This document shows, piece after piece, positions 6,928 to 14,953 of a DNA stretch of 37,087 bases. Position 1 is the first letter of the stretch. Every line of letters starts with the position of its first letter. The position numbers and the translations under genes are program-made. Under the pieces are notes generated by a model. The model did no database searches and was not told the origin of the DNA. It saw nothing but the letters and a program-made list of their open reading frames with translations. Source of the DNA: an uncultured Rhodospirillales bacterium. Its GTDB lineage: Bacteria > Pseudomonadota > Alphaproteobacteria > Azospirillales > Azospirillaceae. The stretch is taken from assembly GCA_903920145.1 (NCBI GenBank), contig CAIXKV010000075.1, forward strand, positions 1 to 37,087, written 5' to 3'.

Positions 6928-9651
6928 TCAAGGGGGAGACGTCACCCCTCCAAGCCGGCGCCAGACCTCCAGAACCCCCGGATCATCCGGGTCGTCCCGG
7001 CGGGTAAAGCCCATTTTCCGCGCCAGCCGCAGCATGCCGGTGTTTTCCCGCAGCACCTCGGCGAAGACCTCACCGATGCTGCGCGCCTCGGCATAGGTGA
7101 CGATTTTCCGCATCAATAAAGTGCCAAGCCCCCGGCGGGATTGGGCACTTCGGACCATAGGCGCAAATTCGGCCCGGCGCAAATCCGGGTCCGCGATCAG
7201 ATGCGCCACCCCCAGAATGTCCCCACCCAGAGACTCGGGCGTGATCAGCACGAACGCCATTTCGCGGTCATAATCGATCTGGGTCATGCGTGCCGCCGTT
7301 TGATGCGACAGCCGCCGGGTTGGCGCGAAAAAGCGCAACCGCAGGTCTTCCGCGCTCATGGCTGCGATCATGGCGTGAAGGCGGGGCTCATCTTCGGGGC
7401 GAATCGGACGAATCAAAACCGGCGTCCCGTCCAGCAGCGTTGCCTGTTCTTCCAATTGTTTGGGATAGGGCTGAATCGCCAGACGAGGCCCCTGGGTCGG
7501 AGCCGGCCTCGCCACCCGAATCCGCGCCCCCAGCGCCAACACCCCCTGTTTGGTGGCAAACACCGGGTCTATTTCCAGCTCGGCGATTTCGGGCCGGTCG
7601 ATGACCAGTTGAGAGACCTTGATCAGTGCCTGGGCCAGAATGTCCAGATTCACCGGCTCTCGCCCCCGATAGCCGTGCAGCAATCTCCACACCCGAGTGC
7701 GCGCCATTAAATCGCGGGCCAAATTCATATTCAACGGCGGTAGCGCCAAGGCTTCGTCACCCAGCACCGAGCCACTGCCGCCCCCATGGCCGAACCGCAG
7801 CACCGGCCCAAACAGCCGGTCCTCGGTCATGCCGATCACCAGCTCCTGGGCTTCACCCAAATCGGCCATGGCCTGAACCGTGAAAGCGTCCACCGCAATG
7901 GGCGGATCGACCTCGCGGGCCTGCCGAAGCAGATGTTCGGCGGCGGCCTTAACCTGCTCCGGGTCTTTCAGATTCAGCATCACCTCGTCGAAATCGACGC
8001 GATGACTAAGGTCGGCGCCACGAAGTTTCAACGCTACAGGTCGGCCAATCATCCGAGCCGCTTCAGCGGCTTCTTCCGGTGTTTCAACGCACCACGTCTC
8101 TTGGGTGGGAATGCCATAAGCCGCCACCACTCGAAGCGCCTCTGGCTCGGTCAACCACTGCCGATTGCTCTTCAAAGCCGCTTCGATGATCGTCCAAACC
8201 GCCTCATCGTCCACCTCGAATTGATCGGGAAGAGAGGGCGGAGTCTCCATCAGCAGTTCTTGATTGTGATGATACTCCATCAGCTGAAGGAAGCCGCGAA
8301 CGGCACTATCGGGTGTGTCATAGGTCGGGACACGCGCAACCGCAAACTGGCGGCGCGCTTCGGCAGCCGCCCCCTCGCCCAGCCAACTGGTCAGAATCGG
8401 ACGAGCCCGCCCGCCCGTATTGGGTCGTCGGCTGACATCAATCACCGCCTGGGCGCAGGCTACGCCATCTCCCATCGATGCCGGATAGTTGAGCACCAAC
8501 ACTGCGTCGTTGGTCGGATCCTGACGCAACAGCTCCAGGGCATCGCCATAGCGTTTAGCCGAAGCGTCGCTCCCGATATTAACCGGATTGCCGTGGGACC
8601 AACCGGACGGCAACTCCTGATTGAGACGCTCAACCGTTCCAGGAGAAAGCGCCGCGACTCGCCCCCCCCCGGCGATCAGGGTATCGGTGGCCAGAGTCGC
8701 AATGCCGGCGCCATTGGTCAGAATCGCCAACCGACCCGGCCCCGGCGGCGCGCCCGCCATGGAAACCCCCATCCCCAGGGTTTGGGCGGCATCGAAAAGC
8801 TCGGACAGATGGCCAACCCGCAGAATCCCGGCCCGACGAAAGGCCGTATCATACACCTCGTCTGACCCCGGTTGCGCGCCAACCCGCGCACTGGCCCGGC
8901 ATGTGGCTTCCAGATTGCGTCCGGCCTTGATCACGATCACCGGCTTGTGACGCGCGGCGGCCCGCGCTGCCGACATAAAGGCCCGCGCATTGCCCACCGC
9001 TTCGATATGCAGCAGGATCGCCCGAACGCCGCCGTCCATGGCCAAGGCGTCCATCAGATCGCCGACATCGACATCGGCGGCATCGCCGACCGCGACCACA
9101 TGGGAAAAACCGACGCCCCGTTCGCCGGCCCATTCCACCACCGCACTAACCACAGTCCCGCATTGGCCAATCAGCGCAATATCGCCCTTGGCCGGACGAG
9201 TTCGCACGATGCTGGCGTTCATCCCCCGAGCCGGCACCATGACTCCCGCGCTATTGGGGCCGATCAGCCTTAATCCATAGGGTTGGGCGGCTTCGATCAG
9301 GCCGCGCCGCAGACCCAACGCGTCCGAATTGGCAAAGTCCAGCCCCCCCTCTCCGATCAACAGCGCCGCACGGGCGCCTCGCCGCCCCAATTGATCGATC
9401 ATGGCCGGAGTCTGGTCGGCCTGATCGCAGATCACCGCCAGATCCGGGACCACCGGCAGCGCCGCCACCGATCGGTAGGCCAACACGCCTTCCACCGCCG
9501 TCTGATCCGAAACCGGCATGATCGGCCCGCGAAAGCCGCCATGAAACAAATGGCGGGCCAAAATCGCCGCCGGAGACCGGGGCGCCTTACCGGCGCCGAC
9601 CAGTGCGATGGCATCCGGTTGAAAGAGGGCATCGAGGTTGTGGATGGGCAT
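6928..9651 (-). CDS. pat: Protein acetyltransferase Pat (ADP-forming acyl-CoA synthetase-like + GNAT)
   Basis: A 907-aa fusion. Residues about 1-140 are a CoA-binding Rossmann domain, 150-470 the succinyl-CoA-ligase-like domains, 480-715 an ATP-grasp domain, and 735-900 a GNAT acetyltransferase (acetyl-CoA loop around SRRGLGTLLM). This is the layout of E. coli PatZ/YfiQ and other Pat enzymes, which acetylate lysines of metabolic enzymes such as acetyl-CoA synthetase. The loop that in active ADP-forming synthetases carries the phosphorylated His (SHTGA type) reads ASARVGAQPGSD here, with Arg256 in its place. The synthetase half is therefore probably regulatory rather than catalytic, as known for Pat. 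The start at 9651 (MPIHNLDALFQP) is chosen over 9735 because family members begin there. It appears monocistronic. Confidence 0.92.
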   Translation of the reverse strand: MPIHNLDALFQPDAIALVGAGKAPRSPAAILARHLFHGGFRGPIMPVSDQTAVEGVLAYRSVAALPVVPDLAVICDQADQTPAMIDQLGRRGARAALLIGEGGLDFANSDALGLRRGLIEAAQPYGLRLIGPNSAGVMVPARGMNASIVRTRPAKGDIALIGQCGTVVSAVVEWAGERGVGFSHVVAVGDAADVDVGDLMDALAMDGGVRAILLHIEAVGNARAFMSAARAAARHKPVIVIKAGRNLEATCRASARVGAQPGSDEVYDTAFRRAGILRVGHLSELFDAAQTLGMGVSMAGAPPGPGRLAILTNGAGIATLATDTLIAGGGRVAALSPGTVERLNQELPSGWSHGNPVNIGSDASAKRYGDALELLRQDPTNDAVLVLNYPASMGDGVACAQAVIDVSRRPNTGGRARPILTSWLGEGAAAEARRQFAVARVPTYDTPDSAVRGFLQLMEYHHNQELLMETPPSLPDQFEVDDEAVWTIIEAALKSNRQWLTEPEALRVVAAYGIPTQETWCVETPEEAAEAARMIGRPVALKLRGADLSHRVDFDEVMLNLKDPEQVKAAAEHLLRQAREVDPPIAVDAFTVQAMADLGEAQELVIGMTEDRLFGPVLRFGHGGGSGSVLGDEALALPPLNMNLARDLMARTRVWRLLHGYRGREPVNLDILAQALIKVSQLVIDRPEIAELEIDPVFATKQGVLALGARIRVARPAPTQGPRLAIQPYPKQLEEQATLLDGTPVLIRPIRPEDEPRLHAMIAAMSAEDLRLRFFAPTRRLSHQTAARMTQIDYDREMAFVLITPESLGGDILGVAHLIADPDLRRAEFAPMVRSAQSRRGLGTLLMRKIVTYAEARSIGEVFAEVLRENTGMLRLARKMGFTRRDDPDDPGVLEVWRRLGGVTSPP

Positions 9652-9833
9652 GGGACTTTGAGTCCTAATCCTGGTGCGGAACGAGCCTATCACTGCCAGC
9701 CAACGGACGAACTGAAATGACTTGACAGCTTCCACGACGACTTGTCAAGCCACCCCCCCAACAGCCAACCAGCCCCACACGCAGGGAGCGCGGGCATCTC
9801 GCCCACCACGAGAGCTTGCCATCAACGCTTATG
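9652..9833. other. Intergenic region upstream of pat
   Basis: No gene is seen. A palindrome CTTGACA...TGTCAAG (9721-9749, loop about 15 nt) sits 70 nt upstream of the pat start and could be an operator or part of a promoter. Nothing else stands out before repeat copy E. Confidence 0.4.
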
Positions 9834-9974
9834 ATACCATCGAGCCTTGATGGTGACTCATCAAGGCTGCCCTCAGACGCCGGGCGGGCGCATCCGCGCC
9901 CTTGGCTTCGCGCGCATGGGCGCGCGGGGCCGCCGTCGCGGCCCGATAGTGTGTCATTGTTAGCTCGCCGGTAT
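9834..9974 (+). repeat. Five-hairpin dispersed repeat, copy E
   Basis: A nearly full copy between divergent genes. Modules one to four are perfect (GCCTTGATG/CATCAAGGC, GGGCGC/GCGCCC, CGCGCGC/GCGCGCG, GGGCCGC/GCGGCCC). The last hairpin has lost its left arm (CCGATAGTGTG instead of CCGATACCGGCAGTGTG) but keeps the GCCGGTAT end. The flanking base is G on both sides. Confidence 0.95.
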
Positions 9975-10223
9975 GAGTTCGTGCTCATCACGATTTGCTA
10001 TTGCCACCCTGTGGCTTGACCTTCCCCTGTAGCCTCGCCATCATGCCGGCACGAAACCGACGCCCCCCGCTATCCCTTCGAGGACTAGACGGGAGCCGAG
10101 CCTCGTGCAATGATCGCCTCCGTCAGGTAGCGATCAGATGGGTTTCGGGCGAAGTCTCTTTCAGAATCAATTCGCCCTCGGCTTGCCGTGCCCATCCTTA
10201 AAGGGAGCAATTAGGACCATCTC
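9975..10223. other. Intergenic region before the 386-aa unknown gene
   Basis: No gene is seen. The region leads into the plus-strand ORF at 10224, with TTAGGA about 9 nt before its ATG as a likely ribosome binding site. No clear promoter is visible. Confidence 0.4.
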
Positions 10224-11384
10224 ATGGCGACAACACCCGTAAAAGGATTTTCGCCCGTATTGGACGCCATCTTGCATGGAGGGTCCAGCGTCTCCATGAA
10301 TGTCATCGAGATGGCGCGGAACTTCCCGAAAGAAAAGCTCCTTTTCAGGTCCACGGCCATGAACGCCGTGGTGATCTTCAAGTTCCCCAACTTTGTTGAT
10401 GACGTTAACAAAGAGCTGATGGGCGCCTTTGGAGGACCGGGGGGTGGAGAGTATCATCCGATCGAAACCGGCGTTTATCTGCCATACTCGACCGAAGCCC
10501 CCCAGGATGGCGGATGTGCCATCTATATGAGGCAGAAAAACTATCAGCAACTTCTGGGAGATTATGTCGGACTCCCTGCCGAGGGCACTCCTGACACCAA
10601 TAATCTGAGCCAAGATATTAAGCTTCTGTCGTTGATGGATACCATTCCGTCTTTGGATCCGTTCCTGCTCAAGGAATGCTTTGACGCCAATGGGATATCC
10701 TATGATTCGTCGGTTCTCCGCCTTGATCCTCGGGAAGAAGAAGACATCAAACGGATGATCTCGGAGAAACTGTCTCCGATCGTCCAGAAAGCCTTCGACT
10801 CCGAACGGACCACCTCGAGCCGCGAGCGGCTGTTGGCAGCGCTGTGGAATCCAACCATGCCCGAAGCCCGGAACTTCGTGCGCGCCTTCGGCATCGCCGA
10901 CTCCGAAGCCGTCGCGGTGTTCACCGCATGGAAGGGCGTGACCTTCTATCAAATGCAGGTACGGGTCATTGGGCCTAGAATTCGTGAGGTTTTGGCTTGG
11001 ATGAAGTCGAAGGATTCAGTTCCTGTCGATGCCACCATGAATAAAATGTATATGCCACAACTTCAGATGTTTAATGTTAAAATTATCAGTTTGATCAATC
11101 AGAACGTTGCCGATATGCGGACTATTTTGACCCGCTATGAAAACTGCTTTGAATCCTTCATCGACGGAAACCCGAGCGAGTTGACCAACTTTCTGCGCTC
11201 GGCCCGCCAAGTCTACTACGTTCTCGGCTACTGCATCTCATCCCTGAACAGCGCCATCGCGATTTTCTTCCGGGAAATCCGGCCCCCCAGCCGGATGCGC
11301 CTGAGTTTCGAAGAGACCAACCGGCTCTATATCCGCCTCGACACCACCCTGAGCCGCAAGCGCGACGTTCCAACAAGCCTGTAG
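10224..11384 (+). CDS. Hypothetical protein, 386 aa
   Basis: Not recognised. The ORF is long and begins at an ATG with AGGA about 8-11 nt upstream. There is no signal peptide or convincing membrane span, so it should be cytoplasmic. The N-terminal 130 residues look mixed alpha/beta with Gly-rich turns (FGGPGGGEYHP); the rest appears mostly helical. The C-terminal third is rich in Met, Asn and Ile (MNKMYMPQLQMFN, IISLINQNV). The DNA coding for that part (about 11030-11130) is noticeably more AT-rich than the flanks. It ends 59 nt before the rpsD promoter and stands alone between repeat copy E and rpsD. It could be an imported gene or a poorly conserved lineage gene. Confidence 0.75.
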   Translation: MATTPVKGFSPVLDAILHGGSSVSMNVIEMARNFPKEKLLFRSTAMNAVVIFKFPNFVDDVNKELMGAFGGPGGGEYHPIETGVYLPYSTEAPQDGGCAIYMRQKNYQQLLGDYVGLPAEGTPDTNNLSQDIKLLSLMDTIPSLDPFLLKECFDANGISYDSSVLRLDPREEEDIKRMISEKLSPIVQKAFDSERTTSSRERLLAALWNPTMPEARNFVRAFGIADSEAVAVFTAWKGVTFYQMQVRVIGPRIREVLAWMKSKDSVPVDATMNKMYMPQLQMFNVKIISLINQNVADMRTILTRYENCFESFIDGNPSELTNFLRSARQVYYVLGYCISSLNSAIAIFFREIRPPSRMRLSFEETNRLYIRLDTTLSRKRDVPTSL

Positions 11385-11442
11385 CATCACCGCCCCGGCG
11401 GCGGATCGTCTCCAACAAAAACGCCGGGATTCAACCGCCGGG

Positions 11443-11471
11443 TTTGACTCTCGGCGGGGCGTGCGTATAGT
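11443..11471 (+). promoter_or_regulatory. rpsD sigma-70-type promoter
   Basis: TTGACT at 11443-11448 and TATAGT at 11466-11471 are separated by exactly 17 nt, a near-consensus housekeeping promoter. Transcription would start near 11478, giving a leader of about 110 nt ahead of rpsD. A leader of this length leaves room for S4 autoregulation, but no specific structure was identified. Confidence 0.75.
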
Positions 11472-11588
11472 GCGCGCCTCATCCCGAGAATGTGGGCATG
11501 TCGATGTGTCGCATGCCCCGTCGCCGCGCTTTGGCGGATCGACCTATCGGGACAAAACCAACCCTACTCTAAAGGGCCGTTACCGATC

Positions 11589-12203
11589 ATGAGCAAGCGT
11601 CAAGAATCCAAGTATAAAATCGATCGCCGCCTCAACGTCAATTTGTGGGGCCGCCCCAAGAGCCCGATCAATCGCCGCGCCTATGGCCCCGGCCAGCATG
11701 GCCAGCGCCGCAAGAAGCCGTCCGATTTCGGCTTGCAATTGATGGCCAAGCAGAAGCTCAAGGGGTATTACGGCAACATCGGCGAGCGCCAATTCCGACG
11801 GCTGTATGCCGAAGCGGTGCGGCGGCGGGGTGATACCGGCGAGAACCTGATCCAATTGCTAGAGCGCCGACTTGACGCCGTGGTCTACCGGATGAAGTTC
11901 GCACCGACCCCGTTTGCAGCGCGCCAGTTCGTCAATCACGGCCATATTTTGGTCAATGGTCGTCGAGTCAACATCCCGTCCTTCCAGGTCCGTGACGGCG
12001 ACACCATTGAAGTCCGCCAAAAGGCCAAGAAGATCGGCGTAATCTTGGAAGCCGTTTCTTCCGGCGAGCGCGATGTCCCCGACTACCTGACCGTCGACCG
12101 GCAGCAGCTCAAAGGCACCTTTGTGCGCGCCCCGGCCCTAGCCGATGTCCCCTATCCGGTCCAGATGGAGCCGAATCTGGTGGTCGAATACTACTCGCGC
12201 TAA
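11589..12203 (+). CDS. rpsD: 30S ribosomal protein S4
   Basis: A 204-aa primary 16S rRNA-binding protein that nucleates small-subunit assembly. The N-terminus [14 protein letters not shown] and the segment [19 protein letters not shown] are typical of alphaproteobacterial S4. The S4 RNA-binding domain follows (about 95-155), with [33 protein letters not shown] and the C-terminal NLVVEYYSR. Length matches the family (about 205 aa). The upstream in-frame extension to 11490 is rejected because it overlaps the leader and is not family-like. The gene stands alone rather than in the alpha operon, with its own promoter and terminator, as is usual in this class. Confidence 0.98.
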   Translation: MSKRQESKYKIDRRLNVNLWGRPKSPINRRAYGPGQHGQRRKKPSDFGLQLMAKQKLKGYYGNIGERQFRRLYAEAVRRRGDTGENLIQLLERRLDAVVYRMKFAPTPFAARQFVNHGHILVNGRRVNIPSFQVRDGDTIEVRQKAKKIGVILEAVSSGERDVPDYLTVDRQQLKGTFVRAPALADVPYPVQMEPNLVVEYYSR

Positions 12204-12220
12204 GAGTGGCATCCTGAACT

Positions 12221-12264
12221 CAAGCCCCACGGATGGTCTTCATCCGTGGGGCTTGTCTGTTTTC
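12221..12264 (+). terminator. Rho-independent terminator of rpsD
   Basis: A perfect 15-bp stem, 12221-12235 pairing with 12241-12255, with a 5-nt loop (GTCTT). It is followed by the T-rich run TCTGTTTTCT. It begins 18 nt after the rpsD stop. Confidence 0.93.
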
Positions 12265-12349
12265 TCAGGAAGCTTCGTCCCGTGGGAAGCTTCGCCCCAT
12301 AGGTGGGCGCGCAGAGCCACAGCGGCCCAAGCCAGACCGATTCGAGTTT

Positions 12350-13186
12350 TTAGCGCCCCGCCAACACCGACAGATCAGGAATCTGGCGACTCAGTCGCCC
12401 TCCCAGCCGCACAGGCTCGATCCAGCGGGCCAGCCCCGTCCGGTCGTCGGTCTCGACCAACGCACCGCACAGCGTGGCCTCGCCCTCAGCCGGGGTCAGC
12501 CGCTCGGTTGGCAGTTGCCGGACAAAACGAGCCACCGATAATTCCTTACGCATGCCAATGACGCTGTCATAATCGCCGCACATGCCGGCATCGCTCTGAT
12601 AAGCGGTCCCGCCGGCCAAAACCATGGCGTCGGCGGTAGGGATGTGGCTGTGACTGCCGATCACCGCTGAAACCCGACCATCCAGATGATGCCCCATGGC
12701 CATCTTTTCACTGGTCGCTTCGCCGTGGAAATCGACCAAAATGGCATCGACGCCGCCGGCACCCAGGCGGTGTTGGCGCAACAGGCGATCCATGGCGACG
12801 AAGGGATTATCCAGATTTTCCATAAACAACCGCGCCATCAGGCAGACCACCAGAACCCTGCGCCCATTCCGAGTCGTCAACAACGTAGCGCCTCGGCCCG
12901 GTGTCCCTTCGGGATAGTTCAGCGGACGCAGCAAGCGAGGATCCCGATCAATGGCGGCAATCAGCTCGCGCTGGTCCCAAACGTGATTGCCAGTGGTCAC
13001 GCCATCGACGCCGGCTTCATAGAATTCAGCGGCGATCTTGACGGTAATCCCGTAGCCCCCTGCCGCGTTCTCGCCATTAACGATGATAACATCGGGAGTC
13101 AACTGCTCCCGCAGCCAGCCTAGATGGCGCAAGACCGCTTCCCGACCACTTCGACCCATCACATCGCCTAGAAAAAGCAGCCGCAT
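12350..13186 (-). CDS. ymdB: YmdB-family metallophosphoesterase (TIGR00282)
   Basis: A 278-aa calcineurin-like phosphoesterase. Members of this family hydrolyse 2',3'-cyclic nucleotides with a two-metal centre; their wider role is in stress and developmental regulation in some bacteria. Metal ligands are visible: D8 in FLGDVMGRSGR, E39 in VNGEN, N67/H68 in TGNHVWDQ, H154 in DFHGEATSEK, and H179/H181 in GSHSHIPTAD. The end segment TAYQSDAGMCGDYDSVIG is also family-typical. The start at 13186 has GAGGG 5 nt upstream; the in-frame TTG at 13198 is rejected. It lies 90 nt downstream of 5-FCL on the same strand, so it may belong to the zapA-6S-fau transcription unit. Confidence 0.93.
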   Translation of the reverse strand: MRLLFLGDVMGRSGREAVLRHLGWLREQLTPDVIIVNGENAAGGYGITVKIAAEFYEAGVDGVTTGNHVWDQRELIAAIDRDPRLLRPLNYPEGTPGRGATLLTTRNGRRVLVVCLMARLFMENLDNPFVAMDRLLRQHRLGAGGVDAILVDFHGEATSEKMAMGHHLDGRVSAVIGSHSHIPTADAMVLAGGTAYQSDAGMCGDYDSVIGMRKELSVARFVRQLPTERLTPAEGEATLCGALVETDDRTGLARWIEPVRLGGRLSRQIPDLSVLAGR

Positions 13187-13276
13187 GCCGGCCCTCAACG
13201 TTAGAGGGGCGGATCATCCGGCCCCAGGACAAAAATGATAAAGACAAACCCATGAGAGCCGCAACGCGATGCCGAC

Positions 13277-13939
13277 TCAACCAGGCCGAATCCGATGGGC
13301 TTCGGTTTCGGTCACAATCCAGTCGAGTGGTTGGTCATGGGGCTCCACCGGAACGGCAGCCTGCTCCTGACCGGCAAAGGCCAGCCCCACCGCCAACACC
13401 GAGCCGTGCGACCGCAACCGCTCCAGCGTCCGATCATAATAGCCGCCGCCCTGTCCCAACCGATGGCCAGCCCGATCAAAGGCCAGCATTGGCACCAGAA
13501 TCACGGCGGGCGTCACTTCCGGGGATCCAGCCAGCGGCTCCTGGACGCCATGACGGCCAGCCACCAACGACTCGCCGACTCGCCACCGCCGAAAGCGCAA
13601 AGACGCCGAAACGCCGTCGATCACGGGCAAGGCGCAACCCCACCCCGCCGCGCCAAGCCCCTGCAACAAGGGCCGGCAATCCAACTCGGCACCAATCGGC
13701 CAGTAACCGGCCACGACCGCACCACCACCACGGCCATCAGGCACCCTCTGCAAGACACCAGCCTTGGCGACCACCGTCACCATCGCCCGCGCGGCCTGCT
13801 CGCCGCCCTGATCCCAAAGCACGCGCCGCCGACGGCGGGCGCAGCAACGCAACGCCGCCTTGATATCAGGGGCGCCACATTCTTGGTCGACGAAAGGGCT
13901 TTCGAGGGAAAAGGAAGAAGCCGCCCTGGCCGTTGGCAT
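13277..13939 (-). CDS. ygfA: 5-formyltetrahydrofolate cyclo-ligase
   Basis: A 220-aa enzyme converting 5-formyl-THF to 5,10-methenyl-THF with ATP, in one-carbon metabolism. The signature VPMLAFDRAGHRLGQGGGYY is visible (Mg-ATP and substrate loop), as are the N-terminal basic segment CARRRRRVLW and the middle segment VVAGYWPIGAELD. The start ATG 13939 has a perfect GGAGG 7 nt upstream (13947-13951). The gene directly follows the 6S RNA, the classic ssrS-ygfA arrangement. Compared with E. coli YgfA (about 180 aa) it has a longer N-terminus of roughly 20 residues. Confidence 0.95.
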   Translation of the reverse strand: MPTARAASSFSLESPFVDQECGAPDIKAALRCCARRRRRVLWDQGGEQAARAMVTVVAKAGVLQRVPDGRGGGAVVAGYWPIGAELDCRPLLQGLGAAGWGCALPVIDGVSASLRFRRWRVGESLVAGRHGVQEPLAGSPEVTPAVILVPMLAFDRAGHRLGQGGGYYDRTLERLRSHGSVLAVGLAFAGQEQAAVPVEPHDQPLDWIVTETEAHRIRPG

Positions 13940-13944
13940 TGATG

Positions 13945-14083
13945 ATCCTCCGCGACCTGCGTTTGCAGGTGGGCGCCATGTACCGGAACCAAGGGCTCCG
14001 ACAGAGACAGCTCCCGAGAGGTGTGATTATCGGCCCCGGGGATGAAATGCCTGACGCACCGGACAGCCTCTTCCCAACGCAGA
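13945..14083 (-). ncRNA. ssrS: 6S RNA (candidate)
   Basis: Position and fold both support 6S RNA, the RNA that mimics an open promoter and sequesters RNA polymerase-sigma70. It lies between zapA and 5-FCL on the same strand, the conserved location. Reading the minus strand: an outer stem CTGCGT/ACGCAG, then GG(T)GCGTCA paired with TGGCGCCC. A large bubble follows, with GGCATTTCATC on the 5' side and a small GGAGCC-ctt-GGTTCC hairpin on the 3' side. An apical rod has GGG.CCGA/TCGG..CCC and ACA.CTC-tcgg-GAG.TGT. Ends are approximate; the 3' end may overlap the 5-FCL ribosome binding site. It was folded by eye and not compared with a covariance model. Confidence 0.8.
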
Positions 14084-14086
14084 AGC

Positions 14087-14470
14087 CTACGCCTGTTCCA
14101 GCCGTGCCGCAAGGTCTTCGATGCGACGCGTGACATTATCAACGGCGGTCGCTCGTTCTACGTCTTTCTGGGCGGCCTCTTTCTGGGCCGCTTCCCTTTG
14201 AACGGCCTCCCTTTGGGCCGCGTCTCTCTGGGCTGCGGTGGTCAGCAACCGAGGCCGATCGGCTCCCTCAACGGCATCAAAGAGCTGATCGGTAATCACC
14301 AGACAGGCCAACACCAGCATATGAGCATCGCTGCCGGTGACGCCGCTGTCATTCAGCTCCCGTAGACGACCGCCCACATGGTCGGCCAGCTCGCGCAGCC
14401 GGGGCTCGTGGCCGGCCTCGCACGAGACGGTGTATTTGCGACCGCTGAGATAGATATCGACGAGAGGCAT
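14087..14470 (-). CDS. zapA: Cell division protein ZapA
   Basis: A 127-aa Z-ring-associated protein that bundles FtsZ filaments. The N-terminal globular head (residues 1-about 70) begins MPLVDIYLSGRKYTVSCEAG and contains LRELADHVGGRLRELN. The rest is a coiled-coil tail carrying short near-repeats of AAQREA/AAQKEA (about 79-104), which lengthen it. GGAG about 11 nt upstream supports the start. The gene is 5 nt downstream of the small coiled-coil gene at 14476-14700 and immediately upstream of the 6S RNA, the standard alphaproteobacterial order. Confidence 0.93.
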   Translation of the reverse strand: MPLVDIYLSGRKYTVSCEAGHEPRLRELADHVGGRLRELNDSGVTGSDAHMLVLACLVITDQLFDAVEGADRPRLLTTAAQRDAAQREAVQREAAQKEAAQKDVERATAVDNVTRRIEDLAARLEQA

Positions 14471-14475
14471 GGTGA

Positions 14476-14700
14476 TTACCGCTCCAGAACCGAATTGAGC
14501 TGCTCAATCGCTCCATCGAGCCGAGACGCCACCCCATCGGCCACAGCCTGGGTGTGCGCCTGATCGGCGCGAGCCGCTTGCAGCGCCTGGACCAGCCCGG
14601 CGCCCTCCTTCTCCGAACGCTGTTCGCGCTGATCCAGCGCGGCCTCCAGCCGGTCGACGGCCCGGTCGAGGCGTTTTAAAGCGGCATCGAACTGATCCAT
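14476..14700 (-). CDS. Small coiled-coil protein upstream of zapA (DUF4164-like)
   Basis: A 74-aa, highly charged, all-helical protein beginning MDQFDAALKRLDRAVDRLEA, predicted to be one continuous coiled coil. Small proteins of this kind precede zapA in many alphaproteobacteria and are annotated as DUF4164 or hypothetical. The start at 14700 is preferred to 14760 because the helical pattern begins there. With a 5-nt gap to zapA it is surely co-transcribed, suggesting a role near the Z ring, but no function is proven. Confidence 0.8.
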   Translation of the reverse strand: MDQFDAALKRLDRAVDRLEAALDQREQRSEKEGAGLVQALQAARADQAHTQAVADGVASRLDGAIEQLNSVLER

Positions 14701-14804
14701 GGGAGACAACCGAGGCAAGAACAAACGAAAGGCGCGAAGGAAACACTTCCAAGAGCGCAATGCGCAGTTAAACCGCGTCGGTCATCGCCGTCAACAGTTC
14801 ACTC

Positions 14805-14953
14805 ATACCATCGAGCCTTGATGGTGACTCATCAAGGCTGCCCTCAGACGCCGGGCGGGCGCATCCGCGCCCTTGGCTTCGCGCGCATGGGCGCGCGGGG
14901 CCGTCGTCGCGGCCCGATACCGGCAGTGTGTCATTGTTATAGCTCGCCGGTAT
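14805..14953 (+). repeat. Five-hairpin dispersed repeat, copy F
   Basis: Full length with all five hairpins. The fourth stem is GGGCCG-tcgtcg-CGGCCC, slightly changed from copy E. It separates the zapA operon start from the NADAR gene end. Its terminal base completes the NADAR stop codon (TGA, 14953-14955). Flanking base C on both sides. Confidence 0.95.

Noticed and set aside
7786-8865. Plus-strand 359-codon open frame within pat
   Set aside because: Antisense shadow of the pat gene; no ribosome binding site or recognisable domain.
10167-10952. Minus-strand 261-codon frame opposite the 386-aa unknown gene
   Set aside because: The plus-strand frame is longer, has a ribosome binding site, and shows more natural protein composition.
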